Shown here one piece after another: positions 51,831 through 63,985 of a stretch of DNA of 64,000 bases. The stretch comes from Dasyornis broadbenti (taxonomy: Eukaryota > Chordata > Aves > Passeriformes > Dasyornithidae). The notes below the pieces were generated by a model. It did not search any database and was not told where the DNA came from. It saw nothing but the letters and a program-made list of their open reading frames with translations. Both the position numbers and the translations under genes were made by a program. The DNA is taken from positions 3,127,857 to 3,191,856 of the forward strand of contig VZRN01000631.1 of NCBI GenBank assembly GCA_013397935.1, read 5' to 3'. The stretch's first letter is position 1, and each line of letters starts with the position of its first letter.

Positions 51831-52019
51831 GTTCTCCTTCCCCGTGTAAACTCGGAAGCGTTCATCACAAGAAACAAAGGACAAGGCGAAAATAGCTAAG
51901 TGCACCTAGAGCTGCATCCAAACAAAAGAAGAAAAAGCCTAAACAAACCCAAGGTTTTCTATTTCTTCCTGAGCCAAGTAATCCCTTTGATTACATCTAA
52001 TACCTGCCAAAACCCAGAT

Positions 52020-52330
52020 GGTATGCCCACCCATCGCACAGTGTGATAATGCCACATTGTGAAATCTACCCATTAATATTAATTGTCAGCTAGAGAATCT
52101 GTCTGAACCACTAAAGCTCGAGGTTGCCTTGAGAAAGCAGGGCATGATTTAGCAGGGATTTAAAGATAATTCTTATTCTTTCGTTCTCTATCTCGCATAC
52201 GTAGCATGTTAAACAACAGGCCTAGAATGCGATTCCAATTTCTGCCTCTCACAAATCTGATCTTAAACCAGTGTGTACTTGGGGTCTCCACCTGGTGACC
52301 AAAATATTACCTTAAATTGCTGTGGGTGTG
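52020..52330. promoter_or_regulatory. Candidate conserved non-coding element
   Basis: Includes CCCATTAATATTAATTGTC, TCTCGCATACGTAGCATG, AATGCGATTCCAATTTC and CCACCTGGTGACC (E-box). AT-rich with retained CpGs; no coding frame. Confidence 0.28.
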
Positions 52331-55300
52331 CAGGCTCCATGTAGGTACACTATGCTGCCCTGACTGAATCCTGACTCCCTGCTCAAGACAGACGTGCCCT
52401 ACCAAGCACACGTGACTTCTTTCTTTCTTTCCATTGCTTCCCAACTACCCTCACCGTAATGGACTTGGTAATCCTTGAGAATTATTAAATAAATCTTTTA
52501 GAAACTTTTTTTAAAATTGTACACATTGCAAACTCAGTTGAACACGGTGGGAAAAGAGATAAAATGAGTGTAAAAGGATGTGAGGGTGTTGCAGTGGAGC
52601 TGCCCTCCTCAAATTTTGAGGAACTACAGCTGGGGTTGGGACATAAAGGTCCTTGAATCCACTGAAAAGAGAGAAGTGAATGAGAGGAGGTAGGATAAAT
52701 GTGTATCGTTTTCCATCCTGTTAGGTCTTGCCAGCTCCTCTCAAGCTCTGTTTTCAGAACAATAGTAATCATTACTTGTTACAATGCCTGGCTCTTGTCA
52801 TTCATCTGCTGGCCTCAAAACCAGTTTCAAACTGATTGTGGCTCTGTTGACATGCAAAAAAGCAACACAGGGTCCTGCTGTGGCCCATGCCCAGCCCCAC
52901 AGAGGCATGTCCTGGTCTGGACAGCACTGAACTGCCCAGGAAAGCAGTGATCAATTTTGATATATGTTGTTCTCCAAACGGCAGCAGCTCCATGGCTTGT
53001 CACTAGATACGGCCAATTTTACGTGGATGAGGGGTGAGCTCCAAATGTTGGGCCTGAAGACATAGATATTTGTGTTTTAATCCCTAGTCAAGCTGCTCTG
53101 TTACTAATCTGTACTGTAGATGCTTGGTGTATGAATGGCTCAAAGTAAGCTGGCACTTCTAGAACAGAATGGAAAAACTATGCAAACGAGATTGTAGCAA
53201 AGCTACCGAGGCCTGGAAATTCAGGTTCCAAGGTCTGCTATTCTGTCCTTCCCTCATTCCTTTACATCTGGCTATTCTGCAGCAATTTAGGTAATAAGAC
53301 TCTTTGAAATGGGAACAGTCAGGCATATAAATATATGAATATGTAAATCAGATTTGTCTTATCAGTGGTTCATATCAGTATAGGCGTATGTGAAGATGTG
53401 CTGCTTTCTTTGTCGTTTTTCTTCCCACCAAAGTCCTTTGTGACTCCTTTGTCTCCTTGCAGTGGGACCTGGGTCTCTCAGGATTTTACCAGAAGAGCTT
53501 TTTGGTAATTTTTTGACCTTGGAAAGATACGAACTGCACCCAGCACCACCCTGAAAGCACCTTGGCCTGGGCTTTACAGAATGCCTGAAAATCTGCATGG
53601 CTTTCCCAAGCAGCTGCCACCACCCCCTCCAGCAGCTCTTGTGTCACGGGCAGCCAGCCTGGGCCTGCTCTGGTTACTTTCGCATCCTCTCCCCGGGATC
53701 AGCTGAGCAACATCAGGAAGAGAGAGATGAGAAATAAAAAGTGGAACAAAGGGACCCCTTTCCTGCCACTGCTGAAGCTGATGGGCAGTGTCCTGCTGAC
53801 TTCAGCAACACCAATGTTGTTAAGAATAGGTCTGTTCTAAGCTCACTGTTGTGTCTGCAGCTCGCATAGACTTCTCTTGAGTTACAACGTGCGTGCACAT
53901 GCACGGTGAGGGGAAATGTACAGTTTTTGGCAATTGAAAGTTTAATCAAAAGGCCACTTTTCCCATCTGTTATTTTTGGGCCCAGCCTCCCGAGGGTCAG
54001 CTTGATAACATTTCACGCTGCTTCTAATCAATTTTATACTAGGAAGCAGTGTGAGAGCTGACTACCAGAGAGCTGGAGTGGCATGGAGCTCAGCACTGGG
54101 AGCATAGCTGGAAAAATATGTTGGGGATTTTGGGGCATAAACAAATGTTTCCTAATCTGGACTGCAACTCTGTCAGGCATGTACCGACAAGCAGATGTCG
54201 ATTGGAGCTGAAAACCAGCAGGTTCTTCTACAGTGTAACCTGTAAATCCACATCTTGACAGGCGTGTTGTGGTACGCAGAGCAGTAGTCTCTGAGAAATA
54301 AGGTAACACAGGAATCAGATCATGGAATCAAATAGAGTGATTATCAGTGCCTCTTTCGCTTTGTATAGACAAAGGAAGTAGCTGCTAGTTTGTACTCATT
54401 ATATTCTATATGACTGTTTAGATCACGCTGGATTTTTTGGAACTTGCAGCCTTGGAGGATTAAATGATTTTGAAGACATGGGCCTTTTTTGTTGGCCTTT
54501 TTCTCCCCTATGTCTATTCCATCTGGTGCTTCTCTTCCATGACTGGTCAAACACAGGCATATCTAACTCCTGGGGGCTCTGTTCCTTGCTCTGCACACCT
54601 TGTAGAGAACCACATGAGAACCACATATAAGAGGAAGAAGAACTAAGAGTAGTGGGGTCAGAGCTGGAGCAAGATTTCTCAGCAGGGCTGGCAAGACTGA
54701 ATTTTGCTGCCTCAGCTGTGAGAGCTTGGGATCAGGCTCGGTGACCTTGGAACTGTCAGAGGTTGGAAGGTGGGAAAAGGCTGCTGCCGCCAGAAGAGAG
54801 CTGCTTTTCCAACCTGGGCTGCAGCAGTAACACTGGTTTTGGGGGACTTGACAGACCCTGACTGGTTGTTGTTGTAGTAAGCTGCTGCTCCTTGTCCCTT
54901 GAAACACAGAAATCTTTATGTATCTGGAAGACTCTTAAAATATCAGGAAGAATCTGCAGGAAATATAGTTGAGCCTGGTGCCTGTGCTCTGCTGTGTGCT
55001 TTTGGCAATGCGAAACTTCCATTTTCAGGGATTTCTAGCATGTTTGCAGGCAGAAAATGCCAACAGCCCAGTTCCTTGGGCTGCACTGACCTCTGCTTTT
55101 CAAGTCGATTATATCTACGTGGTTCTCAGCACCTGTGGACTTGTGAGCCAAAGAAACCCAATTAAAATAACACCACATAGTTTGCATTTGCATGTAGCTG
55201 TGGTTCTTCCTGTGCCCAGGGCTGGTGCTTTTGACCAGCAGTTGTTACTTTCTGTGGAAAGGTTTCCCTCAGCACAGGCAGAGCACTCAGGGATGGTTAC

Positions 55301-56097
55301 TGCCCGTAGTGGCAGTGAGGGATCTGTAGGATGCTGAGTGCCTGACTTGATTCCAAAGCTCATTTTTGGGATAAGGAATGAGCTTCTTGAGGAGGTAATA
55401 GTGGGCAGTTTGGGATGGAGTGTGCCCTGTTGTCTCTATTTTGAAAATAAACAGTCTAATCTTATAGGAAAGAGGTGAAATATTGATTTTAGCAAACACT
55501 ACTCCTACAAGGGTATCTGAGAAGCGTTATCGTCGTAGCCCACCCTGGAGGGTGGCTCTTTAGTGATGTAAATAATATTCTGATGGTTTGGGCTTTTCTC
55601 AGTGTAAGGAATAAAGCTGGGAGAAAGCATCGTGTCTTCTAGCATTTCAGCTGCTTCGGTGCCAAGGATTAGACCAAACTTAACCTTCATCAGCAGTTTA
55701 ATCTAATGGTGTGGTTGTGCAGCTGATTTAAATCAGTGCTGCACTGGGTTGCTCCTCTCCGCCCTGCAGCTGCGTGCTCTGTTCTGCTGCTGCTGCTGCT
55801 GCTCCTCTCCCCTCGCTTGTTCCATGCACTTTGCTAAACCAGCAAAAACCCTCTCGGCAAAAGGGAGCAAATATTTTTGTGTTGGCTTAGAGAGCTGGAT
55901 GATGAGGTCAGCAAGGTGGCAGGGCCAGCCCTGGATTGATTCCACAAGTTGGGTGAGCCACCCTAATAGCTCACTGCTGCTGGGAAGAGCTTTTCCACAA
56001 ATGGTGTGGAGCCAATCCTGTGGAGGGTGGACCTCACTGGCCTGTGAAGTCTCAGCTTTCTATGCAGAGAATCCCAGAGGACTCCCTGTGACAGGCC
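52331..56097. other. Intergenic DNA without recognised features
   Basis: Frames reach 122 codons on overlapping strands. No splice-consistent coding series or repeat body is seen beyond the CTG tract. Confidence 0.5.
55785..55805. repeat. Short CTG trinucleotide repeat
   Basis: About six CTG units followed by CTCCTCTCC. Below the length where instability is usual. Confidence 0.8.
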
Positions 56098-56160
56098 TCG
56101 GTGACTTGCCCAAAATGCAAAGTCAGCTGGTGGCAGAGCCAAGATCCCAAACTAACATCA
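56098..56160 (+). repeat. Probable ancient MIR-type SINE relic
   Basis: GGTGACTTGCCCAAAATGCA followed by AGCTGGTGGCAGAGCCAAGA and TCCCAAAC matches the order and spacing of the MIR 3' core. Such relics predate the bird-mammal split and persist at low copy in birds. Confidence 0.55.
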
Positions 56161-56269
56161 GAGAAAAACAACCTTGTTCCTTTTGTAGTTTAAATCAGAG
56201 TTTTATTTTGATTAACAGAAGCTAAAAAGGAACTCGATGCACTTTAGCATAATGGTACTTGGAAAGCAA

Positions 56270-56530
56270 CATCCTGGACTCAGATCTTTTTCCAAGCACC
56301 TTTTGTTCGGGTTAAGCTACAAGAGAAAAGCACAAAACGGAGCCTTTTAGGCGGTGGGAAGGGATGCAGTTCTCCCGAACTTCCACTGGGCTCCTCTGCT
56401 GTTACAGTCAATAGAAGCACCAATTAAACGCTTCCCGGTCTGACCGAGCTGGTTTCCAGTCGAAATTCCTGCCTGTGGACTCGGTATTGTGTCTGTCCAG
56501 AGGTCTGTATTACCAAAACTGACAGGTGTC
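56270..56530. promoter_or_regulatory. Candidate conserved non-coding element
   Basis: CpG-retaining block with CACCAATTAAACGCTTCC, CGGTCTGACCGAGCTGG and CAGTCGAAATTCC. It lies shortly after the MIR relic at 56.1 kb. Confidence 0.25.
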
Positions 56531-56849
56531 ACAGGGGTTATTCTGTTCTTAGCACTATTTTGAATTTTAAAAAATCCTGAAATATTAAAAATATCTGAGA
56601 AGAAAAGGTGTTTGTAAGATACTGGAAATCCTATTACGTGGCACCGTTCTGTTTTCCAGGCTGTCCAGATGATAGGTTATGGATGATATTGAAGCTCAGA
56701 ATTATACAATGACTATTGTTAGACTTATACAATGAATACAGCGCCCCACAGTTGAACCAGGTTTCTTTTCCTATTAATGTTTATTTTATGTCTAAGTGAA
56801 ACAAGACCTCAGTTTTATATATTCTCTCTATATAAATATTTCCCTACTT

Positions 56850-57110
56850 TTTCAAGTGCTCATGAAAAATGTGACAAGATGTCCACCGAGGTCACAAATG
56901 TAAGCATAAATAGCTGCAATTTAACATCAGTAGTTAGCAAACAAGATACCCTCGAGGTAAAGAGGCTGATAAAAAGAGGGCAGCGATGCATTAAAGATGC
57001 ATTATTTGGGGGTCTATGGATATAATTTAGGCTTCACAACAAGGTCAGACTGATTTAATTCTCTCTGCAAAGGTCAGTCCAAGGCCTGGCTGTACTAACC
57101 CCTGTGCTCT
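56850..57110. promoter_or_regulatory. Candidate conserved non-coding element
   Basis: Contains GCGATGCATTAAAGATGC followed by ATTATTTGGG, GTCTATGGATATAATTTAGG and GTCCACCGAGGTCACAAATG. Homeodomain/POU-like words are dense. A chance 82-codon frame overlaps. Confidence 0.3.
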
Positions 57111-57339
57111 CCATCTGTCTGCACTCCAAGCCAGACACTTTCAATAGGTGATTGTGTGCTCATGACTGGATGAGAACACATTGAAATTACCTCCAGCTCT
57201 AGGCCTCCAAACGCGTTTACTCGGAGCCACCGCTGACCCTGGAGTAGCTGGTACCTCTGGAACTTTGCACTCGGCTGCAGCTTTGAAGTGTTGAGGAGAA
57301 CATCTGATATTGGTGTTTTCCTGATGTTGTAAGTGCCCG

Positions 57340-57475
57340 TGAGCATTTGGCTTCATAAATGCGTTACCGCAGTGTCATAAACTCTTTATGCAGGTTTATT
57401 CTATGACCCTTGAAACGTGAGGTTTTTTCAGCACTGGCAAAAGTATAATAATGTAAAGTAAAAAAACCAAAACCA
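57340..57475. promoter_or_regulatory. Candidate conserved non-coding element
   Basis: CATAAATGCGTTACCGCAG and CATAAACTCTTTATGCAGG carry CDX/HOX-like TTTATG words in opposite orientations around CpGs. Confidence 0.25.
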
Positions 57476-60129
57476 TTCCAGTATTCACTTTCTCCAAAAT
57501 GAGGAAAAATGAAGAAACTGGTGTTTGTGGACATCTTTATTTAATAGCCCAGGTTTTTAAAAAATCTTCCTTCATAAGCAAGGGATTCTTTAAAAATAAT
57601 TGACAGGGCAAAATAAATATGTGATGTCCCTGTATCTGTTAGTCATTTTCTTGCTGCTTTTTTCACTTGATGCTAAACGTTTCTGAATTCTCTTTTCATT
57701 TTAAGTAGGAAACAGGTTTATTAATCTAAGTGCAACAACTAGAGAAAATGAGGCCAGTGAATGATTTGAGTTTTCAATAGATATTTAACTCACTGAAATA
57801 GCCACACAGCAAACAGCACTTAAAAAAAAAAGAAGACATATAAGATTAGTAGAAGGCACACTTAATTTGAAAAATGGAAGAGACCTTATTTTTACCTGTA
57901 TGATTTCGACTAAAGGGAGGATATGAACAGATACTGCTTTTATTCTAGGCCAAAGCATAAAGGTAAAATTATATAAAATGGCATGAAATAATTGATGTAC
58001 TATGATAACAACCAAACCAAACAAAAATAACCCTCCACATGGTGCTCTTTCTCGGGTACTGTAAGTATTCCCTGGGTATAATACTTAGGTACATCTGGCT
58101 TCAATGCTTATTTTACATTTGTACAGTAAACAGTTTCAAAAGGGAAAAAATGGGTGAATCTGGTAGGGAACCAATAAAATTAAAATTAAGGAACTCAGAC
58201 CTTAGGATACAACTCTCCACAAAGTATCTCATCCTGTGTTGCTCAAGCCTGTCTTACACTAAAGTCACTTAAAAAGTGAACTGCAAGAACAATAATACAG
58301 ATCATAACAGAGTAAATTAAAGGCAGATTTCCAGATTTCTACCTGTCTTCCTCAGGTTAAATAATGTCCCTGGTAAACAAATTCTGATCTTAAATGATAA
58401 AGACTTTTTGTTTCAGGTATCTTGCGAAATCAGTTCTTGCTCTTGTGCATGATGCGTGCGTGCTGATGAATCAGAGATAGTATTTGGCTCTTGAGGCTGT
58501 TTCAGTGGCGCTGCTTTTCTAAGTTTGAAGAAAGCAGAGAGAAAACCTGTGCAGAGATCACAAAAAAAACCAAAAAACAAAAAAACAAAAACCAAAAAAA
58601 ACCCCAACCAAACAAAAAAACCCCACCCATGGTAAATTGTAGAATCCGATTTTTGTGTTTTTCAGAACATGTGATGCCTGACCCCATGCCCCCATGCACA
58701 CACTCTCATTTCTGGTGGCCAGCTCACCTTTTCACTAGGTCCAAGGGTTGCTGGAACACCTCTTCTGCTGGAAGGTGTACAGGTGTGCTTGGATTAGCCA
58801 TGGGCAATCACTGGATAGTGAGTGGTAGAGGAAGTCACCCTCCTGTCGTATAAACTCACAGCCTCTGTGAGTCCTGCCTCCTGCTTTCTGAAGGAGCTGG
58901 GCTGGGAACTTGGGCTCTCACTGAGTGGGTATTTTTATAATAGTTACTATTGGTGGTATTGTTTTAGGAGTATTAAGGTATTCATTACACCAACTGTTTG
59001 CTTTAAAATACTTTGTAGGTGAGCTTTTATTGCTCAGGAATGGCGCCAGATGGACAGTCCTGAGGAGCAAAGTCCTCATGCTATCTGCAGATCACGGCAC
59101 AAGCAGTGGCACATGAAGTTCTTCCTTTTCTGTCTTCCTCCACCACCAGCTTGATAATTAAGGAGGAGAAGGGCACCCCAGAGCCTTTTGTGGTGCCTCT
59201 CTGGAGAAACCAACATCACAGCCACCTGTTGAGGTGGCAGATTTGAGATACATTTGTTGTACCTCCATGGGGCTTTTCCCAGAGGCTGCCTGGGATTTGG
59301 CTGTTTACAGCCTCTTAAAGCATCCTTCCTGGAAGTTGGGGCAAATTTTGAAGAAGTTGCTGTCTCTTGCATGAATCGATACTGAACAGGCTTTACGGTA
59401 TTTCCATCTCCAGCACCTGGAGCTGTGATGTACCTTTTCGAATCAGTTTTATCCCCCCAGTTAGGGAAGGGGCACAGTTTAAAACAGGAATTGAACTGGT
59501 CATGTCCATCCTCATATCAATAATGGAAGCCATTCACACAGAACAAAACAACCTCTTTTGCCTGATGGTTCTTTTATGTAAGTTCCTGTCCCTTGTTTGC
59601 ATCTCACTTGGAGCACTGCTTATCACTTTCCACCCTAAAATCTGTCTGGTTTCTTGCTTTCCTGAGACACTGAGCCCAGGATGGGCTGAAAAAGCTGCCA
59701 ACCCTGTCAGCTCTTTGGAGATATGCTCATCTACCTGGCTGACACTGTTTTCCAGAAAGCCTTTGTGGGATCTGGCTCTTAGGCTAGGATGGCTTGGGTT
59801 TACAGTGGAAACCCTTAATATGACAATATTGACAACTTCCACCCTAGGGTGGTGTTCTGCTGTGGCAACTTCTTTGCTGGGGAAGGACCACTCAAAGTAC
59901 AGTGCTGCTTCTTGTGCTTTGCTTGTGTTCTGCACACTGAAAAAGGAAAGCAAAAAAGCAAATCTGGAAGTCTCATAAAAACATCTGATTTTCCTCCTCG
60001 TAGCAGTGGGTACTGATCTGACCTCACGCTGCACTCTCAGGGGCCGCAGGAGTTAAGGGTTCAGGCTCACCTCATCTCCAAGCACACATTTTGCCCTCTG
60101 AAACAGAAAAATCCTATGCCACAAAAACG
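57476..60129. other. Intergenic DNA with overlapping chance frames
   Basis: A 203-codon plus-strand frame (59367-59978) and a 166-codon minus-strand frame (60034-59534) overlap almost fully. Neither shows recognisable domains. The A-rich tract at 58.56 kb lies here. Confidence 0.5.
58561..58628. repeat. A-rich low-complexity (CAAAAA)n-like tract
   Basis: Runs of A broken by single C or CC over about 65 bp. It gives spurious lysine/asparagine-rich frames on the plus strand. Confidence 0.85.
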
Positions 60130-60440
60130 GGCAGCTGCTTTTTGATTGTGCGTTCGTTGCATTTTTTCATGTGTGAGACATGACATGCTCTGTCAAGCCA
60201 CCGTATTCAAACTTCCCCTAATATATTTCATTTTTATTAGCGATGGAGGACAGGTGATTTGAATCTTAATCCTAGGGGGTGATGTGTGTGTGAGGTGTAG
60301 AACACCTAGGCGTGCGCTGTGGTGCAGCTATTGCAACCAGCTCACACGCTTTGCATATCAATCTCGAGGCTTTTGCTGTGCCCGGCTTTTCTAGGGGCAT
60401 TTGGTGGAAATTAAAATATGAGGGGTGCAGGCCACTTTAT
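60130..60440. promoter_or_regulatory. Candidate conserved non-coding element with T-box and octamer-like sites
   Basis: The block has TTGATTGTGCGTTCGTTGC, CAGGTGATTTGAATC, a cluster of T-box half-sites at 60293-60314, and CTTTGCATATCAATC. CpGs are retained outside any island. Confidence 0.33.
60293..60314. promoter_or_regulatory. Three T-box half-sites, two of them an inverted pair
   Basis: AGGTGT (60293-60298) and ACACCT (60302-60307) form a perfect inverted pair with a 3-base spacer. The second runs directly into AGGCGTG (60308-60314), resembling the head-to-head Brachyury palindrome CACACCTAGGTGTG with one core mismatch. Confidence 0.4.
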
Positions 60441-62619
60441 ACCATTGCATCTCCCTTTCCTATTGTTAAGTTTTTGATTCCTCTTTTCCCTTACTGTGTA
60501 TTTATACTCCTGCCAAGTTCTAAGGGAGTGGAAAAGCTATTCCTTGTATTATTATTAAGTGATGCTTTCGACAAGTCAGGCTTTCAGAGAGGAGAAAGCA
60601 TCAGGCAGGTAGGTGAAGACAATTTCTGCATTGCAGAGTTACTGTGTTACATGTGCTTGTCCTGTGAGATGGAACTTAACCATTCACCGCTCTCCTGTCC
60701 TCATGTTCCTTGTGAATTTCACTCCAGGCCAAGATCTTCCATTTTGCCTCCATTTGGTCCAAATGGCTTCCTGACTCCAAAAACTCTCTCCCTTCCAATC
60801 CACGGCTGCTAGGAGCCATGTTTGGGGCAGGACAGCTGAGCTGCTGTCAGGCAAGAAACGGGACAAACAGGTTAAAAAAAGTCTGCGTTCCCAGGTGGAT
60901 AAAGCTGAAAGAGAGCAAAGAAATCACTCCGGCTAAGGAGAAAACAAAAAGATGTTATTTTGTCCTTTCTGTTGTAGTGTTTGTGTGGAGCAGCAGCTGC
61001 CAGCATGGATGATTTCCCTGTGTGCTCACAGGGAGTCCTGCTCCTGGCAGAGACCAGGGCAGGCACTGCTCTGCTGCAGGGCCTTTCTCCTGGGACAGGC
61101 GGAGGCCTCCCCGTGCTCTGAGCCGAGTTCATGGCCTTGCCCCCACAGCTCTCGGGAAGGTCACTGTGTTTGCAGGCGCTGGAGGAATGTGCTTTTGGCG
61201 CTGGCAAAGCATGACACCAGAGGAAGCAGTCCCAAGTGCTTCCTCGGATTTTCCCTGCAAAAAGGGGGCAGGGGCAGAGAGAGGTCAAAGATGAATTTCT
61301 CTTGCAATGGACATGAGTGATGCAAAACTCTGCATGAAAGCTGGGTAACATAAACCCTTCCCTCTTGCCCTCCCACATGGGGAGCCAGAACAAGCTGTGT
61401 ACGTGGACCTTGGGCTAGCTCCATATCAGGGACAGCTTCCATGTGGGCAGAGGAATGAAGCTTTTAATCACTGAAATTGAAAAGGGTATCTTACCCTATA
61501 GGGGAAAAAAATACCTTGGGACATTTGCAGAGAGTTAAAAGAAACAGCGTGTAACAGTGTGGACAAAGTCCTGACCTGAACGCGATGAACTGCACTAATG
61601 CCTTTGGTATAGCTACAAGTTTATAGTGTTCTGGAGTGTTGTTTATGTTACTATAAAAAAAGGTGAGAAAATATATTCAGTTACTTTCTGTTTCTCCCCA
61701 TTGAGCAGATGGCAATTCATAGCTCAAACTGTTTTTAAGCCATTTCACATTTTACTAATAAGTACAATATGCTTTTCAACAACAAGCTGTGCTCAGGCGC
61801 TTCTGCAGAGGTTATGTGCTTGCTCAGGTAGCTCAGAAATCAGAGACTTTTGGAATCCTGTTGCGTTGCAGTGGCAAGGATTTTCCAGTTAAGTCTCACG
61901 TGGTGGAAAACACAAGCTGAAACCTCTCCCACTTCTTTTAAATTTTTATTAATTTTGCAGGCCACAAATAATAGTGCGTTTACCTGAACTGCCTCAGTCT
62001 GAGATTGTTTCTACTAACTATATTCCTGGTAGAAGAAACCACACTTTTTAAGGAGCTGAATATTCTTTACATTTTAAGTGTATAATATTAGGTGGAGATG
62101 GCCATTGGGAAAAGAGAGAAAATATTGAGCAGTTCTGTTCCAAGAAGTTTTGGTGCTTTAGAATGAAAGCTGTTAATGTTGCACACATTGGAAAATTCTC
62201 ACCATTACATCCGTGGTTTTCTCAAACCCTGTTAAATTATATGAGTGCAGAAATAAGGAAGAGTGGGTTTTATTATTAATTTACACTCATTTTTAGCCGG
62301 CATGTTGTGGCAGGTCCTCCAAACAAACCCGAGGCACAGATTAGAGCTGAAAGTTTTGGAAATGTTCTAAATCTTTGTAGCATTGCAGAGAGGAAGTGTA
62401 ATATTAAACTGACAAATTGAATATATAATTTTTTTTCAATGTAATTCACAGTTTCTTCCTATTATTTTTTACTACCCATGGCGATAAAGCAAAACAAATT
62501 CCTGAAAACAGAGAGAAATATATTTCCAGATACCTCTTCCTATTAAGCAATATATCTCTCTCATACATATGTACTGTCAAATATCTATCCATTCCTCTTC
62601 CACACCACGTCTCCAGCCA
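60441..62619. other. Intergenic DNA without recognised features
   Basis: Overlapping frames of 122 and 173 codons at about 60.87-61.39 kb occupy opposite strands and match nothing known to me. Confidence 0.5.
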
Positions 62620-62830
62620 GAAGTGTTGGCTATGCAAATATTGCAGAACCGACTCTTAACATATGTGCTGTGTGCCTGGCTACAGCTACACGGGAAACTC
62701 TAGGTAATAATTAGAGTCTGCATATATTATATTGCAATTATAATTTTACATAATCGGTTATGTAATCTCAAGGCTGGTATGCAGTGAGAAACTGGGGTTA
62801 CGTCAGAATTCTTCGGAAGAAAAATAAAAT
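62620..62830. promoter_or_regulatory. Candidate conserved non-coding element with octamer
   Basis: A perfect octamer ATGCAAAT at 62632-62639 is followed by AGGTAATAATTAGAGTC, TGCAATTATAATTTTAC, ATAATCGGTTATG and GGGTTACGTCAGAATTC (CRE-like). It abuts the 62.85-kb CpG island. Confidence 0.33.
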
Positions 62831-62849
62831 TATTGATTGTAAGTGCACG

Positions 62850-63310
62850 TCCTAGCGAGGAAGGAGTGCAGAGGGATGGTGCAGCACGGAATAACTCGGC
62901 GGTGAAAGCCACGCTGGCTCTCGCTAAGGCGGGACTCGCCCCCCAGGAGCGAGTAGGAGCATCCCGGAGCTTCCAAAGGCATCCCGGCGGCTCCGGGGGT
63001 GGAGCGGGGGGCGCGGGGGAGCGGGGAAGAGGACAAGAAAACGAAGCAGAAGTGGGAAGGTGACAAAGTGGCGAGCGCTGATTTATTGTAGGAGCCCGTG
63101 CTCGTTGCCAGCTACTGAAACGCTCCCGGAGAGGAGCGGGATGCGGAGCTGGGACCGCGGGCTCGGGTCCGCTGCGAGCCGCTGATCGAGCCGAGCCCAT
63201 CCGCCCCTTTCCTCGGGGGCTACGACAGCGGCATCCGACAGCCCCTGCCCGAGCCGCTGCCACGGCCTGAAAGAGCTGCGGGTGTGCGGGGGGACCCCAC
63301 GGAAAAAACA
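62850..63310. promoter_or_regulatory. CpG island of unknown gene
   Basis: CpGs are dense from GCACGTCCTAGCGAGG near 62848 to GGTGTGCGGGG near 63280. A 226-codon minus-strand frame and shorter plus-strand frames cover it. They are rich in A, P, R and S, as GC-rich DNA gives by chance, and no family is recognised. Conserved-looking AT-rich blocks flank both sides. It may be a promoter of a non-coding RNA or an alternative first exon of a gene to the right. Confidence 0.6.
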
Positions 63311-63399
63311 AAATAACCCAGGCATGCAGGGAGAACATCGGAGTGATAAATAAACCACAAAGTGAATCAGATGAAATCGCCAGGCGTTCACTCCCGATA

Positions 63400-63985
63400 A
63401 ACAGCAAGCTTTATAATATCCAGGTGTTGGGGAAAGCTGTTGTCTTATAGTTTATAAATCCCTGCTGGTGGGAGGGAGGGTGAGAATCTTTGGAGGTGAA
63501 TGAAATATCAAATCACGAGGCTGTATGTAGATTTATGATTGCATAAGAGGCTCAATCATTTCCATATATTGAAATGTGCTATCCTTTTCACGACTGCCCA
63601 GCCCTTGGAGGGAGAGAGACGCTCGATTCCGCCTTGATCAATGCTGACTGTGAAGCAAGGAGGAGGAGAAGGGGGGGACCAGGCTGGCACCAGATGGAGC
63701 AGGGTCTAGGGAAAGGTCAAGGTTAGCTCAGGCTGCTATTGAATCGGTTGCAGCCTCACAGATAGATCTCTGCCTCCGAGGCACCCACTGGGGCTTCTCA
63801 GAATCAAATCTAATAGAAAAGGCAGTCACAGAATGAAATCGCTTCATCTGAATGCTAAAATTGTTATTAGGCTACATTAGAGAGATACCGGGCACATGAT
63901 TACCAAAAAAGGAAGCATGCCTAGCAGTTTGTGACTGAAATAAAAGCTGTGAATATGTTGATACCATTGGCGATGTGCAAAGATA
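63400..63985. promoter_or_regulatory. Candidate conserved non-coding block at right edge
   Basis: Unique AT-rich sequence after the CpG island: AGTTTATAAATCCCTGCTGG, ATATCAAATCACGAGGCTG, CTATTGAATCGGTTGCAGCC, GAAATCGCTTCATCTGAATG and AATTGTTATTAGGC. No frame or repeat. The texture is that of a deeply conserved enhancer. Confidence 0.33.

Noticed and set aside
59367..60034. Overlapping 203- and 166-codon frames on opposite strands
   Set aside because: Neither has a recognisable domain, and their mutual overlap suggests a locally stop-poor sequence, not two genes.
62727..63407. 226-codon minus-strand open frame
   Set aside because: Compositional frame in a CpG island with no recognised domain; competing frames exist on both strands.
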